Made by a program: the position numbers and the translations under genes. Positions 51,871 to 60,937 of a stretch of 64,000 nt of DNA are shown one piece after another (the first letter of the stretch is position 1; every line of letters starts with the position of its first letter). The notes under the pieces were generated by a model. The model saw only the letters and a program-made list of their open reading frames with translations. It ran no database searches and had not been told where the DNA came from. The stretch comes from Bacteroidia bacterium (lineage in GTDB: Bacteria > Bacteroidota > Bacteroidia > Chitinophagales > Chitinophagaceae): positions 372,001 to 436,000 of the forward strand of contig JAUHYD010000001.1 in the NCBI GenBank assembly GCA_030426665.1, given 5' to 3'.

Positions 51871-53679
51871 TTAGGCATCAGCCTTCATCATCTTCTGATA
51901 TTTCTTACGATCTTCCTCATCCAGCATAATCTTGCGGAGACGTATATTCTGAGGCGTTACTTCAATACACTCATCCTGCTGAATATACTCCATGCACTCT
52001 TCAAGCGTCATTTCTATCTTAGGAGTAATACGCACACTGTCATCAGTACCACTGGAACGCATGTTCGTCAACTTTTTGGTTTCCGCCACATTTACTACCA
52101 GGTCTCCCGGCTTAATGTGCTCCCCGATGATCTGACCGCCATAAAGCTCCTGACCCGGGTCGATAAAGAACGAACCTCTATCTTGCAACTTATCAATTGA
52201 ATATCCGGTAGCCTTTCCAGCAGATTTTGCAAGCAAAACTCCGTTACCACGACCGGGGATAAACCCTTTCCAAGGTTTGTATTCCAGGAATCGATGCGCC
52301 ATAACCGCTTCTCCTGCTGTATTGGTCAGCATTTGCGAGCGCAATCCGATAAGACCACGAGATGGCATATCGAACTCTACGTGCTGCATTTCACCCTTTG
52401 TTTCCATTACCAGCATCTCGCCCTTGCGTTGTGTCACAAGGTCAATCACCTTGCCACTATATTCAGAAGGAACATCAACTACCAATAATTCGTATGGCTC
52501 ACACTTCTTGCCATCAATTTCTTTTGTAATTACCTGCGGCTGACCCACTGTAAGCTCGTACCCTTCCCTACGCATTGTCTCTACCAATACACTCAAGTGA
52601 AGAATACCGCGACCAAACACCATAAACTTATCTGCGTCATCAGTTTCCTGTACACGCAATGCCAGATTCTTTTCCAGCTCCTTCATCAATCTATCGCGAA
52701 TGTGACGACTAGTTACAAACTTACCTTCCTTTCCAAAGAACGGAGAGTTGTTGATGCTGAACTGCATGTTCATTGTTGGCTCGTCGATGGCAATAATCTT
52801 GATAGCTTCCGGGTTTTCCGCATCGGCAATAGTTTCACCAATCTGAAACCCTTCAATACCTACCACAGCACACAAGTCACCGCATTGAACTTCCGAAACG
52901 CGTTTTTTGCCCATATCCACAAACACATACAACTCCTTTATTCTGCTTCGCTGCATGGTACCGTCAACCTTGCAAAGCATAACAGGCTGTCCTTCCTTCA
53001 GGACACCACGTGTAACCTTACCAATAGCAATACGACCCAGGAAAGATGAATAATCAAGTGATGTAATCTGCATCTGCACCGGTCCTTCAACTACAGTTGG
53101 TGGTGGTACTTTTTCAAGTATTGTATCTAACAGTACAGTTATATCCTCTGTAGGCTCCAATGAGGTATTGAACCAACCTTGTTTTGAAGAACCATATATT
53201 GTTGGGAAGTTAAGCTGCTCTTCAGTAGCATCCAGCTGGAAGAACAATTCGAATACGGCATCGTGCACTTCATCAGGACGACAGTTGGGCTTATCTACCT
53301 TATTGATTACTACTATTGGGTGTAAGTTGAGGTTAAGCGCCTTCTGCAGTACAAATCTTGTTTGCGGCATAGGGCCTTCGAAAGCATCTACCAACAGCAA
53401 TACACCATCAGCCATCTTCAATACACGCTCTACCTCTCCACCAAAGTCGGCGTGACCCGGTGTGTCAATTACATTAATCTTAACGTCTTTGTAGGTAACA
53501 GACACGTTTTTGGCAAGAATGGTGATACCACGCTCGCGCTCCAGATCATTGCTATCCATTATCAGGTCACCAGTTTCCTGGTTGTCACGAAACACATTTG
53601 TTGTGTGTAGAATCTTATCAACCAGTGTTGTTTTTCCGTGGTCAACGTGGGCAATGATGGCAATGTTACGAATATCCAT
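51871..53679 (-). CDS. typA: Ribosome-associated GTPase TypA/BipA
   Basis: 602 residues, the usual length. GTPase motifs: G1 AHVDHGKTTL, G2 RERGITI, G3 DTPGHADF, G4 NKVDKP. EF-G-like domains II, III and V follow, and the BipA-specific C-terminal domain ends in the expected basic region (RKIMLDEEDRKKYQK). TypA binds 70S ribosomes and assists 50S assembly, especially in cold or stress. It stands alone with its own promoter candidate, a leader hairpin and a terminator. Confidence 0.97.
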   Translation of the reverse strand: MDIRNIAIIAHVDHGKTTLVDKILHTTNVFRDNQETGDLIMDSNDLERERGITILAKNVSVTYKDVKINVIDTPGHADFGGEVERVLKMADGVLLLVDAFEGPMPQTRFVLQKALNLNLHPIVVINKVDKPNCRPDEVHDAVFELFFQLDATEEQLNFPTIYGSSKQGWFNTSLEPTEDITVLLDTILEKVPPPTVVEGPVQMQITSLDYSSFLGRIAIGKVTRGVLKEGQPVMLCKVDGTMQRSRIKELYVFVDMGKKRVSEVQCGDLCAVVGIEGFQIGETIADAENPEAIKIIAIDEPTMNMQFSINNSPFFGKEGKFVTSRHIRDRLMKELEKNLALRVQETDDADKFMVFGRGILHLSVLVETMRREGYELTVGQPQVITKEIDGKKCEPYELLVVDVPSEYSGKVIDLVTQRKGEMLVMETKGEMQHVEFDMPSRGLIGLRSQMLTNTAGEAVMAHRFLEYKPWKGFIPGRGNGVLLAKSAGKATGYSIDKLQDRGSFFIDPGQELYGGQIIGEHIKPGDLVVNVAETKKLTNMRSSGTDDSVRITPKIEMTLEECMEYIQQDECIEVTPQNIRLRKIMLDEEDRKKYQKMMKADA

Positions 53680-53710
53680 TTTTTGTTTTTTTGTCGCTTT
53701 TTCTTCTGTT

Positions 53711-53749
53711 TAAAAAAAATCCCCTCCTATATAAAAAACAGGAAGGGGT
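53711..53749 (-). terminator. Terminator-like hairpin in the typA leader
   Basis: On the minus strand CCCCTTCC, loop of 13 nt, GGAGGGG then A and eight T, 32 bp upstream of the typA ATG. No gene lies upstream on this strand, so the hairpin would act inside the typA leader. It also has a weaker T-run on the plus strand. Confidence 0.65.
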
Positions 53750-53762
53750 GTTTTTCAGCGTG

Positions 53763-53770
53763 CAAAAGTA
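53763..53770 (-). promoter_or_regulatory. typA: Candidate typA -7 box TACTTTTG
   Basis: An exact TAnnTTTG on the minus strand, 84 bp before the typA ATG and just upstream of the leader hairpin. Confidence 0.5.
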
Positions 53771-53941
53771 CGGAATATATCTATACGAAAGTCATTTATG
53801 AGTTAACTGTAAATAAAGTATTGTTAACATGGGAAGGGCGACTGAAGTATTGTCTATCGGATTGCATTGAGGCCTTAGTTTCAAGAGAAGTCACCCCCCA
53901 ACAAGTATTTTTTCTACATTTATGTTTTAAATGGCACATTT

Positions 53942-55504
53942 ATGAAATTATTGATAGTAATTCTTGTTTTCCTTTTTGGTGCAACATTTACTCATGCCCA
54001 AAGTATTGATACAGCTTTTTATTCACTGGCAAAGAAACAAAATGCCCTCATGAAAGCTGCCTATGAAAGTAAAGATCCCGATGCATACAAGCTACACTTC
54101 ACAGTTCTGTATGAAGCCTACAAAAAGCTCTCCAAAGAAAATCGATCTTACTATAAAAGTGAGATTGTGGGTGACCGATATGATATGGCTTGCACCTACG
54201 CAATCGCCGGCAGGAAGAAAGAAGCACTGGATTGTTTGGAACAGTCAAAATACTATGATTATCAGCACCTCAGAGAAGACCCTGATATGGATCTCCTACG
54301 TGATGACCCTCGCTTTGACAAATATGTGGAGTTGGCAGAAAACAAGACCAATAAGTTGCTAATTCTGCAAAAGGCTGCAGCATACAATCGCAAATCGAAT
54401 GCGAACCTGCCTATGTTCAAATACATGAAAGTGGACAATAAGCATCTTAAGGAATTGACAGAAAAGTATAAGTTGGATTCAATTGCAGGAAATGGCAGCA
54501 CACAATTGAGAATCATACGACTAATGCGATGGGTGCACAATATGGTTGCCCATGACGGCTCTAAAGGCAACCCAAAAGGAATGAACGCAAGTAACTTATT
54601 GACTGTTTGCAGACACGATAAAAAAACCGTCAACTGCAGAGGGATGGCTACAATACTCAACGAAGTTTATCTGGCCATGGGGTATAAATCACGGATTGTT
54701 ACCTGCTTACCCAAAGACCCTGATGACAACGACTGCCATGTAATAACGACAGTATTTTCTGAACAACACCGCAAATGGCTCTGGATGGACCCGACATTCA
54801 TGGCCTACGTTATGGACGAGCGAGGCAATCTGCTTAGCATAGAAGAGGTAAGAGACCGGCTAAGAAAAAAACAAATAGTGGTGCTCAATGCCGACGCCAA
54901 TCATAATAACTACAATGTTCAGTCCGTGGATTACTATCTGGAATACTACATGGCGAAAAATCTATACAAATTGCAGTGCCCTGCTGTAAGTGAATACAAC
55001 CACGAAACACCAAAAAAAGACAGAATACGCAAGTATATAACGTTGGTACCCGGCGACGACATGCGTGAATCATATTCATCCACCCGAAAAGACGGCATGA
55101 ACAGCCTGAAATACTATTTCACTTCTGACCCAAAAATGTTTTGGAGTGCGCCAGCCGGGCAACAACCGTCAGACTTCAAAAAAGCAATGAGCCGCTTCCA
55201 ACGGAATTATAATGAAAGAAATGCAACTGCCGTACAGAATAGTTTTGCCGAAAATTGGAGAAAAGAAGCAAAGCAATTCTGGAGTACTGGCAACGCGAAC
55301 AGAATTTATGAAAAGTATGGTCGCATGCAATCTTATCAGTTTCTTGGATTCGGAAAAGAAGACGGTGTAGCATTGTTCAGGGTAGTTTGTGATAAATCCA
55401 CCCATGCCATGGGCATCACACTCAACGATGCCGGACATTTCGGGACATTCCGTTTTCAAACTTCGTCTCCGGAAATCACAAAAATGATGCAATCCGTCAA
55501 CTAA
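53942..55504 (+). CDS. Secreted transglutaminase-like protein
   Basis: 520 residues. A signal peptide (MKLLIVILVFLFGATFTHAQ) precedes a TPR-like region (about 30-130) and a transglutaminase/protease-like core with the triad C232 (VNCRGMA), H266 (DCHVITT) and D283 (WMDPT). Such domains hydrolyse or cross-link peptides; the precise reaction here is unknown. The C-terminal 130 residues form a further domain with no match. It is most likely periplasmic, as there is no T9SS domain. It is followed at 10 bp by a convergent lipoprotein gene. Confidence 0.85.
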   Translation: MKLLIVILVFLFGATFTHAQSIDTAFYSLAKKQNALMKAAYESKDPDAYKLHFTVLYEAYKKLSKENRSYYKSEIVGDRYDMACTYAIAGRKKEALDCLEQSKYYDYQHLREDPDMDLLRDDPRFDKYVELAENKTNKLLILQKAAAYNRKSNANLPMFKYMKVDNKHLKELTEKYKLDSIAGNGSTQLRIIRLMRWVHNMVAHDGSKGNPKGMNASNLLTVCRHDKKTVNCRGMATILNEVYLAMGYKSRIVTCLPKDPDDNDCHVITTVFSEQHRKWLWMDPTFMAYVMDERGNLLSIEEVRDRLRKKQIVVLNADANHNNYNVQSVDYYLEYYMAKNLYKLQCPAVSEYNHETPKKDRIRKYITLVPGDDMRESYSSTRKDGMNSLKYYFTSDPKMFWSAPAGQQPSDFKKAMSRFQRNYNERNATAVQNSFAENWRKEAKQFWSTGNANRIYEKYGRMQSYQFLGFGKEDGVALFRVVCDKSTHAMGITLNDAGHFGTFRFQTSSPEITKMMQSVN

Positions 55505-55514
55505 ATTGATATTA

Positions 55515-56087
55515 TCAAGGGTTGAGAATTATATGCTCTTCCTTCAACTTTTGATCTATCAGTGCCGGGTCATCGGTCTTACGTCGGATGTCAATTAGCT
55601 TATGAAAGCCTGAGTTAAACATTGTTTTGAGCAACGCCCGACCCCGCTTGCTTTCAGGAAGGCTTTCTTTTTCTACGTCAAGCGACATCGATAACAATCC
55701 GGTTTGTTTATCAAGGCGTACAATCATCAATTTATTTGTCGCCATCCCGGATGCGGCATTGTCAGAAATCAAAACGTTCTCTTCTGCTTTCGTAAATATC
55801 ACGTAATCAAATACGGAAGCTTCTTTTACAATCTTATTTATTGAACCGTCGAAAATATAACAGCTCATAACATATTGACTTCCGGATTTCTTTATTCTGA
55901 TAAAAAGGGGCGATTCCACCACTCCGGAATCAGTCATCGTTCGACCCCGTGATTGCCATTGAGGAAAAGCGGCGCCATCAAATTCAGCATTTACATTTTT
56001 ATTCCAGACTCCTGTAAGCTGGTCATATTGGCTACATGAAGAGAGTATGGCTGACAGCCCTATCAGTAAGTATAGTACATTTTTCAT
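55515..56087 (-). CDS. Lipoprotein, unknown function
   Basis: 190 residues from the ATG at 56087, which begins a lipoprotein signal (MKNVLYLLIGLSAILSSC, acylated Cys at 18). The frame is open for 19 more codons but those have no signal. The mature part starts QYDQLTGVWNKN and has a beta-rich, lipocalin-like pattern ('L.GVW') with many Lys and Ser. Probably in the periplasm on the outer membrane. No neighbour hints at a function. Confidence 0.72.
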   Translation of the reverse strand: MKNVLYLLIGLSAILSSCSQYDQLTGVWNKNVNAEFDGAAFPQWQSRGRTMTDSGVVESPLFIRIKKSGSQYVMSCYIFDGSINKIVKEASVFDYVIFTKAEENVLISDNAASGMATNKLMIVRLDKQTGLLSMSLDVEKESLPESKRGRALLKTMFNSGFHKLIDIRRKTDDPALIDQKLKEEHIILNP

Positions 56088-56222
56088 AAGTTGCATTAAG
56101 ACTAATGGTATTGTGTAAACATACTTATATTTTCCTATCACCAAATTGTTATCTTCCTTTTTTTCGTTAATTATGTACTATTGCTGTATTTTGTGTATCA
56201 AATTTTCTAAACTGAGTTTTGC

Positions 56223-57479
56223 ATGACCGAAACAGAACACACACCACCTCAAAAAAACAGAATTACACTTTATATACTTATCGCGATGGCTGCGGGAATC
56301 GCTATCGGCTTCTTTTTCAATCAGTATTACGATGGCAAACCAATAGCCGACAGAGACAGTATGCTGGAGCCTTTCACCATGTTGGCAGATGTATTTCTGC
56401 GCATGGTGAAAATGATAATTGCGCCGCTGGTATTCAGTACTTTAGTAGTAGGTGTTGCCAAGCAGGGAAATATAAAGTCTGTGGGAAGAATCGGAGGAAA
56501 AACCATGGCCTGGTTTATGAGCTTTTCCCTGATAAGCCTCATGCTCGGAATGATATTGGTCAACTTCTTCCAGCCCGGTTCCGCAATGAACCTACCACTC
56601 CCGGACGAGGCAAGTGAAGTGGTGGCACATGCCTCTCTTTCGCTTAAAGATTTTATCAGCCACATCTTCCCCGTAAGCATTATTGATGCGATGGCAAGGA
56701 ATGAAATATTGCAAGTGGTGGTATTTTCAATATTTTTTGGTGTAGCAACAGCGGCAGTAGGAGAAAAAGGGGCTATTGTCATAACTGTTCTTGATTCTGT
56801 TTCTCATATCATTCTGAAAGTGACTGCCTACATCATGAACTTCGCTCCTCTGGCGGTCTTGGGCGCGATGGTGGCAGTAATAGGCAAGCAGGGGTTAGGT
56901 ATCCTCGGAACATATTCTCTGTTTATGAGCGAGTTCTATCTCGGATTGCTATTGTTGCTGCTGATACTACTTAGTGTAGCATGGCTATTTGTAGGCTGGA
57001 GGGTTGCTACGCTCTTAAGACACATTAAGGAGCCAATATTGCTGGCGTTTTCAACCAGCAGCAGCGAAGCTGCTTTCCCAAAACTCATGCTCGAACTGGA
57101 GCGCTTTGGCTGCGATGAGAAAATCGTAAGCTTTGTGTTGCCACTCGGTTATTCGTTCAACCTCGATGGGTCTATGATGTACATGTCCTTTGCCTCATTA
57201 TTTATTGCACAGTGCTACGGCATACATTTGGACATCGGTACACAAATCAGCATGTTACTTGTGCTGATGATTACCAGTAAAGGTATAGCAGGAGTACCAC
57301 GTGCATCCTTAGTGGTTATTGCCGGAACACTGGCAACATTTGATGTGCCGGAGGCGGGAATAGCGTTACTGTTGGGCATAGACCCACTACTAGATATGGG
57401 GCGTGCCGCCACTAATGTTGTCGGGAATAGCGTCGCCACCGTTGCTATGAGTAAGTGGGAAGGAGTGTTGAAACAGTAA
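56223..57479 (+). CDS. Dicarboxylate/amino acid:cation symporter (DAACS)
   Basis: 418 residues with about eight membrane helices and two hairpin loops. Hairpin HP1 carries SSSEAAFPKL (serine-rich motif), TM7 has the GSMMYMS region instead of NMDGT, and TM8 contains GRAATNVVGNSVATV with the substrate-binding Asp/Asn. This is the GltP/GltT/DctA family, which takes up glutamate, aspartate or C4-dicarboxylates with sodium or protons. Substrate cannot be fixed from sequence by eye. The gene starts a short plus-strand run with the membrane protein that follows 21 bp later. Confidence 0.93.
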   Translation: MTETEHTPPQKNRITLYILIAMAAGIAIGFFFNQYYDGKPIADRDSMLEPFTMLADVFLRMVKMIIAPLVFSTLVVGVAKQGNIKSVGRIGGKTMAWFMSFSLISLMLGMILVNFFQPGSAMNLPLPDEASEVVAHASLSLKDFISHIFPVSIIDAMARNEILQVVVFSIFFGVATAAVGEKGAIVITVLDSVSHIILKVTAYIMNFAPLAVLGAMVAVIGKQGLGILGTYSLFMSEFYLGLLLLLLILLSVAWLFVGWRVATLLRHIKEPILLAFSTSSSEAAFPKLMLELERFGCDEKIVSFVLPLGYSFNLDGSMMYMSFASLFIAQCYGIHLDIGTQISMLLVLMITSKGIAGVPRASLVVIAGTLATFDVPEAGIALLLGIDPLLDMGRAATNVVGNSVATVAMSKWEGVLKQ

Positions 57480-57500
57480 ATTCATTCATCCCTGTCCGGC

Positions 57501-58373
57501 ATGTATAATTCACAAGATGTTAGCACTGTAACGGTTGAAGAAGCAATTGCTAAAGGTAGAAAACTGCTCGTGTGGACGCCATTGGCTATAATGTTTGGTG
57601 CAATATTGTGTACCGGCATAGGTATTGCAACCATCCCCAATGACTCTATCTGGATACTAATTTGTGGTTTTTCCGGGTTTTTCCTAATAATTACGCTACC
57701 ATTTATCTTCTACTTCCGGGTATTGGCAGGATGGCGTATTTGGGCATTCGGCAATGTCCGGAATGTCCATGAGTTGAAACACATGTCGCAGATATGCCGA
57801 CTGACACCCAAAGATGATAGCTTTTGGTGGCGATTTGAGAAGAAAACCTTAGAACAAAAACAAAAACTTGAGGAAATTCAAGACAAATTCAACCTGCCGG
57901 ACATATTTGAAGACGACCTGAATATCCCTTTTGAGACAGTCTATAACTATGCTAAAGTTAACAACTATGTGTACTTTATCATGACGCCTGTTTATTTCAT
58001 TGGAGCGGCAGTTCTTTTGTTACTGCATCAAACCCTCATTGGCCTTCTGCTATTGGCCTCTGGTCTGGTCTTTGGCTATACAACATATAAACGACTTCGT
58101 ATAAAGGGGCCGGTACTTATTCTTAGCAATGACGGAATAACTACAAATACAAACGGGTTCCACCCCTGGCGCGACATTTCAAACGAGAAGATATTTTATG
58201 TTAGTGCCGGAAAAGCTTCCTATTACGGGCTTTCTTATGATGCGAACGGCGAACATGTTAAGCTATCCCTGAAAGAACTTACCGGTATGCGATCGTACAA
58301 GGTAGACCATGTGCTACGCACCTACCGGGGACGTTATGAATCTACAATAGGCAATAAACATTCGTTCCAATAG
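57501..58373 (+). CDS. Membrane protein of unknown function
   Basis: 290 residues. Two hydrophobic pairs: about 27-75 (LAIMFGAILCTGIGIA and WILICGFSGFFLIITLPFIFYF) and about 155-195 (VYFIMTPVYFIGAAVLLLL and IGLLLLASGLVFGY). The middle and C-terminal parts are cytoplasmic and charged; the C-terminal part (GPVLILSNDGITTNTNGFHPWRDI) looks like a PH-like domain of the kind in Bacteroidota bPH membrane proteins. Starts 21 bp behind the symporter gene and may be cotranscribed. Confidence 0.65.
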   Translation: MYNSQDVSTVTVEEAIAKGRKLLVWTPLAIMFGAILCTGIGIATIPNDSIWILICGFSGFFLIITLPFIFYFRVLAGWRIWAFGNVRNVHELKHMSQICRLTPKDDSFWWRFEKKTLEQKQKLEEIQDKFNLPDIFEDDLNIPFETVYNYAKVNNYVYFIMTPVYFIGAAVLLLLHQTLIGLLLLASGLVFGYTTYKRLRIKGPVLILSNDGITTNTNGFHPWRDISNEKIFYVSAGKASYYGLSYDANGEHVKLSLKELTGMRSYKVDHVLRTYRGRYESTIGNKHSFQ

Positions 58374-58506
58374 TCGCCAATACTCATAACATTTGACGAA
58401 CCACTTTGAGCAACCCCGAGACCAACTTGTCAGATTGCGATTTATAATAAGAAGTGAATGACAAGTGAATGACTTGTGAATAGCCTGCCACGAGTACCAA
58501 ATTTGC

Positions 58507-58514
58507 TATTTTTG
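58507..58514 (+). promoter_or_regulatory. Candidate -7 box TATTTTTG
   Basis: Exact TAnnTTTG, 22 bp before the ATG of the small membrane protein at 58537. A direct repeat AAGTGAATGAC (twice, near 58451-58472) lies just upstream and may be a regulatory site. Confidence 0.5.
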
Positions 58515-58536
58515 TGATAACTGTAAAAAGGATTGC

Positions 58537-59028
58537 ATGAAATTATTCAGAAACATATTGACTATATGTCTGGTTACCATTCCACTGTATAGTCTTGCGA
58601 TGAAGGTTTCGGGAGGTAAGTTTGAAACAACAGCTGTAATCATTTCTGTATTAAATTTAGCACTTTTAGTCACGGCTATCATTTCCATCAAACAATACAT
58701 ATGGCACTCCGGAGAAAACAGGATGCCCTTTCATGTATTCAACATAATTTTCACCATTCTATTCTACGGTATAAGTCTGTCATTCCTTATCTCAAACCGG
58801 CAATATTATGAGGAGTTCCAGCACCTGATGCCCATGTCTGTGATTGCTAAATTCTTTTTTACGTTCAACCTTAGCTCCTTTACTCAGTGGATTATCATTG
58901 CCTCGTTGGTCTTTAATACCCTGTACATCAAACGATTTTACAGAGACTATTATGAGGCCGGGATAGGCGTCGACCACGAAGACGCAGAAGATGAAATAGA
59001 GCTTGAAGAAGCATCTGCCGAGAAGTGA
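58537..59028 (+). CDS. Small four-helix membrane protein
   Basis: 163 residues with four hydrophobic helices (about 5-23, 31-48, 66-86, 105-127) and an acidic C-terminal tail (HEDAEDEIELEEASAEK). No motif I recognise. It is read from its own candidate promoter and converges on the ABC permease gene with a 9-bp gap. Function unknown. Confidence 0.65.
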   Translation: MKLFRNILTICLVTIPLYSLAMKVSGGKFETTAVIISVLNLALLVTAIISIKQYIWHSGENRMPFHVFNIIFTILFYGISLSFLISNRQYYEEFQHLMPMSVIAKFFFTFNLSSFTQWIIIASLVFNTLYIKRFYRDYYEAGIGVDHEDAEDEIELEEASAEK

Positions 59029-59037
59029 AAACAGACA

Positions 59038-60231
59038 CTATAGTTTCATTGTCCTATTTACAGCAATCCTGATTATCTGTACCAATGCAGACAAACAGGC
59101 TACGTAAGTTCCTACAACGGGCCAACCTGGCAGGAGCGGCAAGTCCATTCCTTGGTTTGCAGCAACATTGTGTACTACTACCTGTGCAGCACATGATACC
59201 AAAAGCGCAACCGAAACGGAACCGATTACGGTAGGAACAAAGCGGCGTATCAGGTATTTTTTCAGAAATTGTCTACTGTAACCAATTTGTTGTAACAACG
59301 CTATTGAAGCAGCACCTCGGGTAATTGTCAGTTCAATGAAGAAAAGAATCACCATTATACTAATTACCACGAGCAAAAGCGCTATCCCACCCATAACCCC
59401 GGCCACAGACGCAACAACCGTTCGCAACTTACTCCACTGTAGGCTCTGAGGATTGGTAGTGTAGCCATGCTGCCGCAGATACTCCGTAAATGCCGGCTTA
59501 GAAGGGTCTCTTACCTTTACTATCAATTGCGAAGGTTCCTGAGTACCGGCGGCAATGCCCATCTGCTTGTTCCCGTACGCTATAAACGAGTGAGGAACCA
59601 ATATAGACGAAACCCTGTCTGAAAACCCGGCTATATGAGCAGACAAATGCATGCCGTTTTCTCCCCCTACCTGCAAAGTAATCCCTACCGACTTTACCGA
59701 TGTTCGGGACAGTTGCGGCAACCCTTGCCCCGGTGCGAAAACATAATTATATACATTAAGAAACTGCGACGAGATAATAACCGGCAAGTTCCGCTGCCCC
59801 GGCTGCCATGACCAACCTTCAGGAATTTCATCAATAAACCTATCAGGCACAGATGCTAACGGCAAATCGGTAGCCATAGCCACACGTCCGCCAATAGTTG
59901 CATATACCGGAAACCGTGCCGGGGTGAGTGCACCCGCATCCATTACTTCCGGGGCATTGGCTATATCTGCTACCTCGCCGGCTGTAAATGAACTGCCGCC
60001 GGACATCCCCATGTTATGCTCTGTTACCTCCCTGGCAATCATCATATATACGGCACCGGAATGACTATCCCCTTCATCACTATTCAATATAGTGTTGAAG
60101 TTCCACCAGGCCAGCACACTCAGAAACAACAACCCGTTCCCGATGCAGAGTACCGTTGCGGCCAACCTCATTCGCATCCGTCCGGATGAACGGAATAGCA
60201 ATTTATCCAGTAATTCAGTTGCCTTACCCAT
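59038..60231 (-). CDS. ABC transporter permease, FtsX/MacB type
   Basis: 397 residues: one N-terminal helix (about 20-45), a large extracytoplasmic domain (about 50-265), then three helices near the C-terminus (about 275-300, 325-350, 360-380). This is the MacB/LolCE/FtsX topology. It follows the ABC ATPase with a 2-bp gap and must be its partner. Members move lipoproteins, peptides or drugs, or transmit signals across the envelope; which of these applies cannot be seen. Confidence 0.82.
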   Translation of the reverse strand: MGKATELLDKLLFRSSGRMRMRLAATVLCIGNGLLFLSVLAWWNFNTILNSDEGDSHSGAVYMMIAREVTEHNMGMSGGSSFTAGEVADIANAPEVMDAGALTPARFPVYATIGGRVAMATDLPLASVPDRFIDEIPEGWSWQPGQRNLPVIISSQFLNVYNYVFAPGQGLPQLSRTSVKSVGITLQVGGENGMHLSAHIAGFSDRVSSILVPHSFIAYGNKQMGIAAGTQEPSQLIVKVRDPSKPAFTEYLRQHGYTTNPQSLQWSKLRTVVASVAGVMGGIALLLVVISIMVILFFIELTITRGAASIALLQQIGYSRQFLKKYLIRRFVPTVIGSVSVALLVSCAAQVVVHNVAANQGMDLPLLPGWPVVGTYVACLSALVQIIRIAVNRTMKL

Positions 60232-60233
60232 TG

Positions 60234-60878
60234 CTACATGTGCAGTGTTTGTGAATAAGAAAAGTAATTATTGTCGTCAAGATCTGCAAGAATAAAACCG
60301 GCCTTTCGTTGCCCCACTACATCGGCTATCAGCGAAATAGCCCGGGCTCTGTTGCCTGCATCCAAATGGCTGAACGGCTCATCCATCAATAGCCATCTAA
60401 ACGGTTGTACCAATGCACGCACAATGGCCACCCGCTGCTGCTCACCATAGGACAACGTTGCGGCACTCGCATCCAGCCGATTTTCCAGACCCAACATTTT
60501 CATCCAATCAACAACCTGTTGTTGGGTGACAGTGTCTGTAAGTTCTCTTTTTACAGCTACATTCTCTAATGCGGTCAATTCGGGGAATAGCCGTAAATCC
60601 TGAAATACGATGCTGATGTCATTTGCACGCATGAGGGACAGCTGCTTATCGTCAACGCTTTTCAGGTCAGTATCCCCCCACTCCACTTTGCCCTCATATT
60701 TTATGGGCATACCATACAGTAAATTAATAAAGGTTGTTTTTCCCGTACCCGATGGTGCCTGTACAAACACACTTGCACCCGAAGCCACACTACAGTTTTT
60801 GTTCCAAATATCCGATGCTCTGTCGGACACACTTCCGGCAAGGTATTCGGGTATCAGTCTATGCAACGATAGTTTCAT
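60234..60878 (-). CDS. ABC transporter ATP-binding protein
   Basis: 214 residues with Walker A APSGTGKTT, Q-loop QDLRLFPELTALENV, signature LSYGEQQRVA (variant of LSGGQ) and Walker B WLLMDEPFSHLD. The His-loop region is changed (FILADLDDNNYF), with Asp where a His is usual, so hydrolysis kinetics may be altered. It resembles LolD/MacB-type ATPases in size and pairs with the permease behind it. Only 59 bp separate it from the rRNA methyltransferase gene upstream, so the three may share a transcript. Confidence 0.88.
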   Translation of the reverse strand: MKLSLHRLIPEYLAGSVSDRASDIWNKNCSVASGASVFVQAPSGTGKTTFINLLYGMPIKYEGKVEWGDTDLKSVDDKQLSLMRANDISIVFQDLRLFPELTALENVAVKRELTDTVTQQQVVDWMKMLGLENRLDASAATLSYGEQQRVAIVRALVQPFRWLLMDEPFSHLDAGNRARAISLIADVVGQRKAGFILADLDDNNYFSYSQTLHM

Positions 60879-60937
60879 TGATTCCTGTTTAGGGTACTCA
60901 AATATAGTACGATAATGTCGGGCTAAGGTAATAGTAA

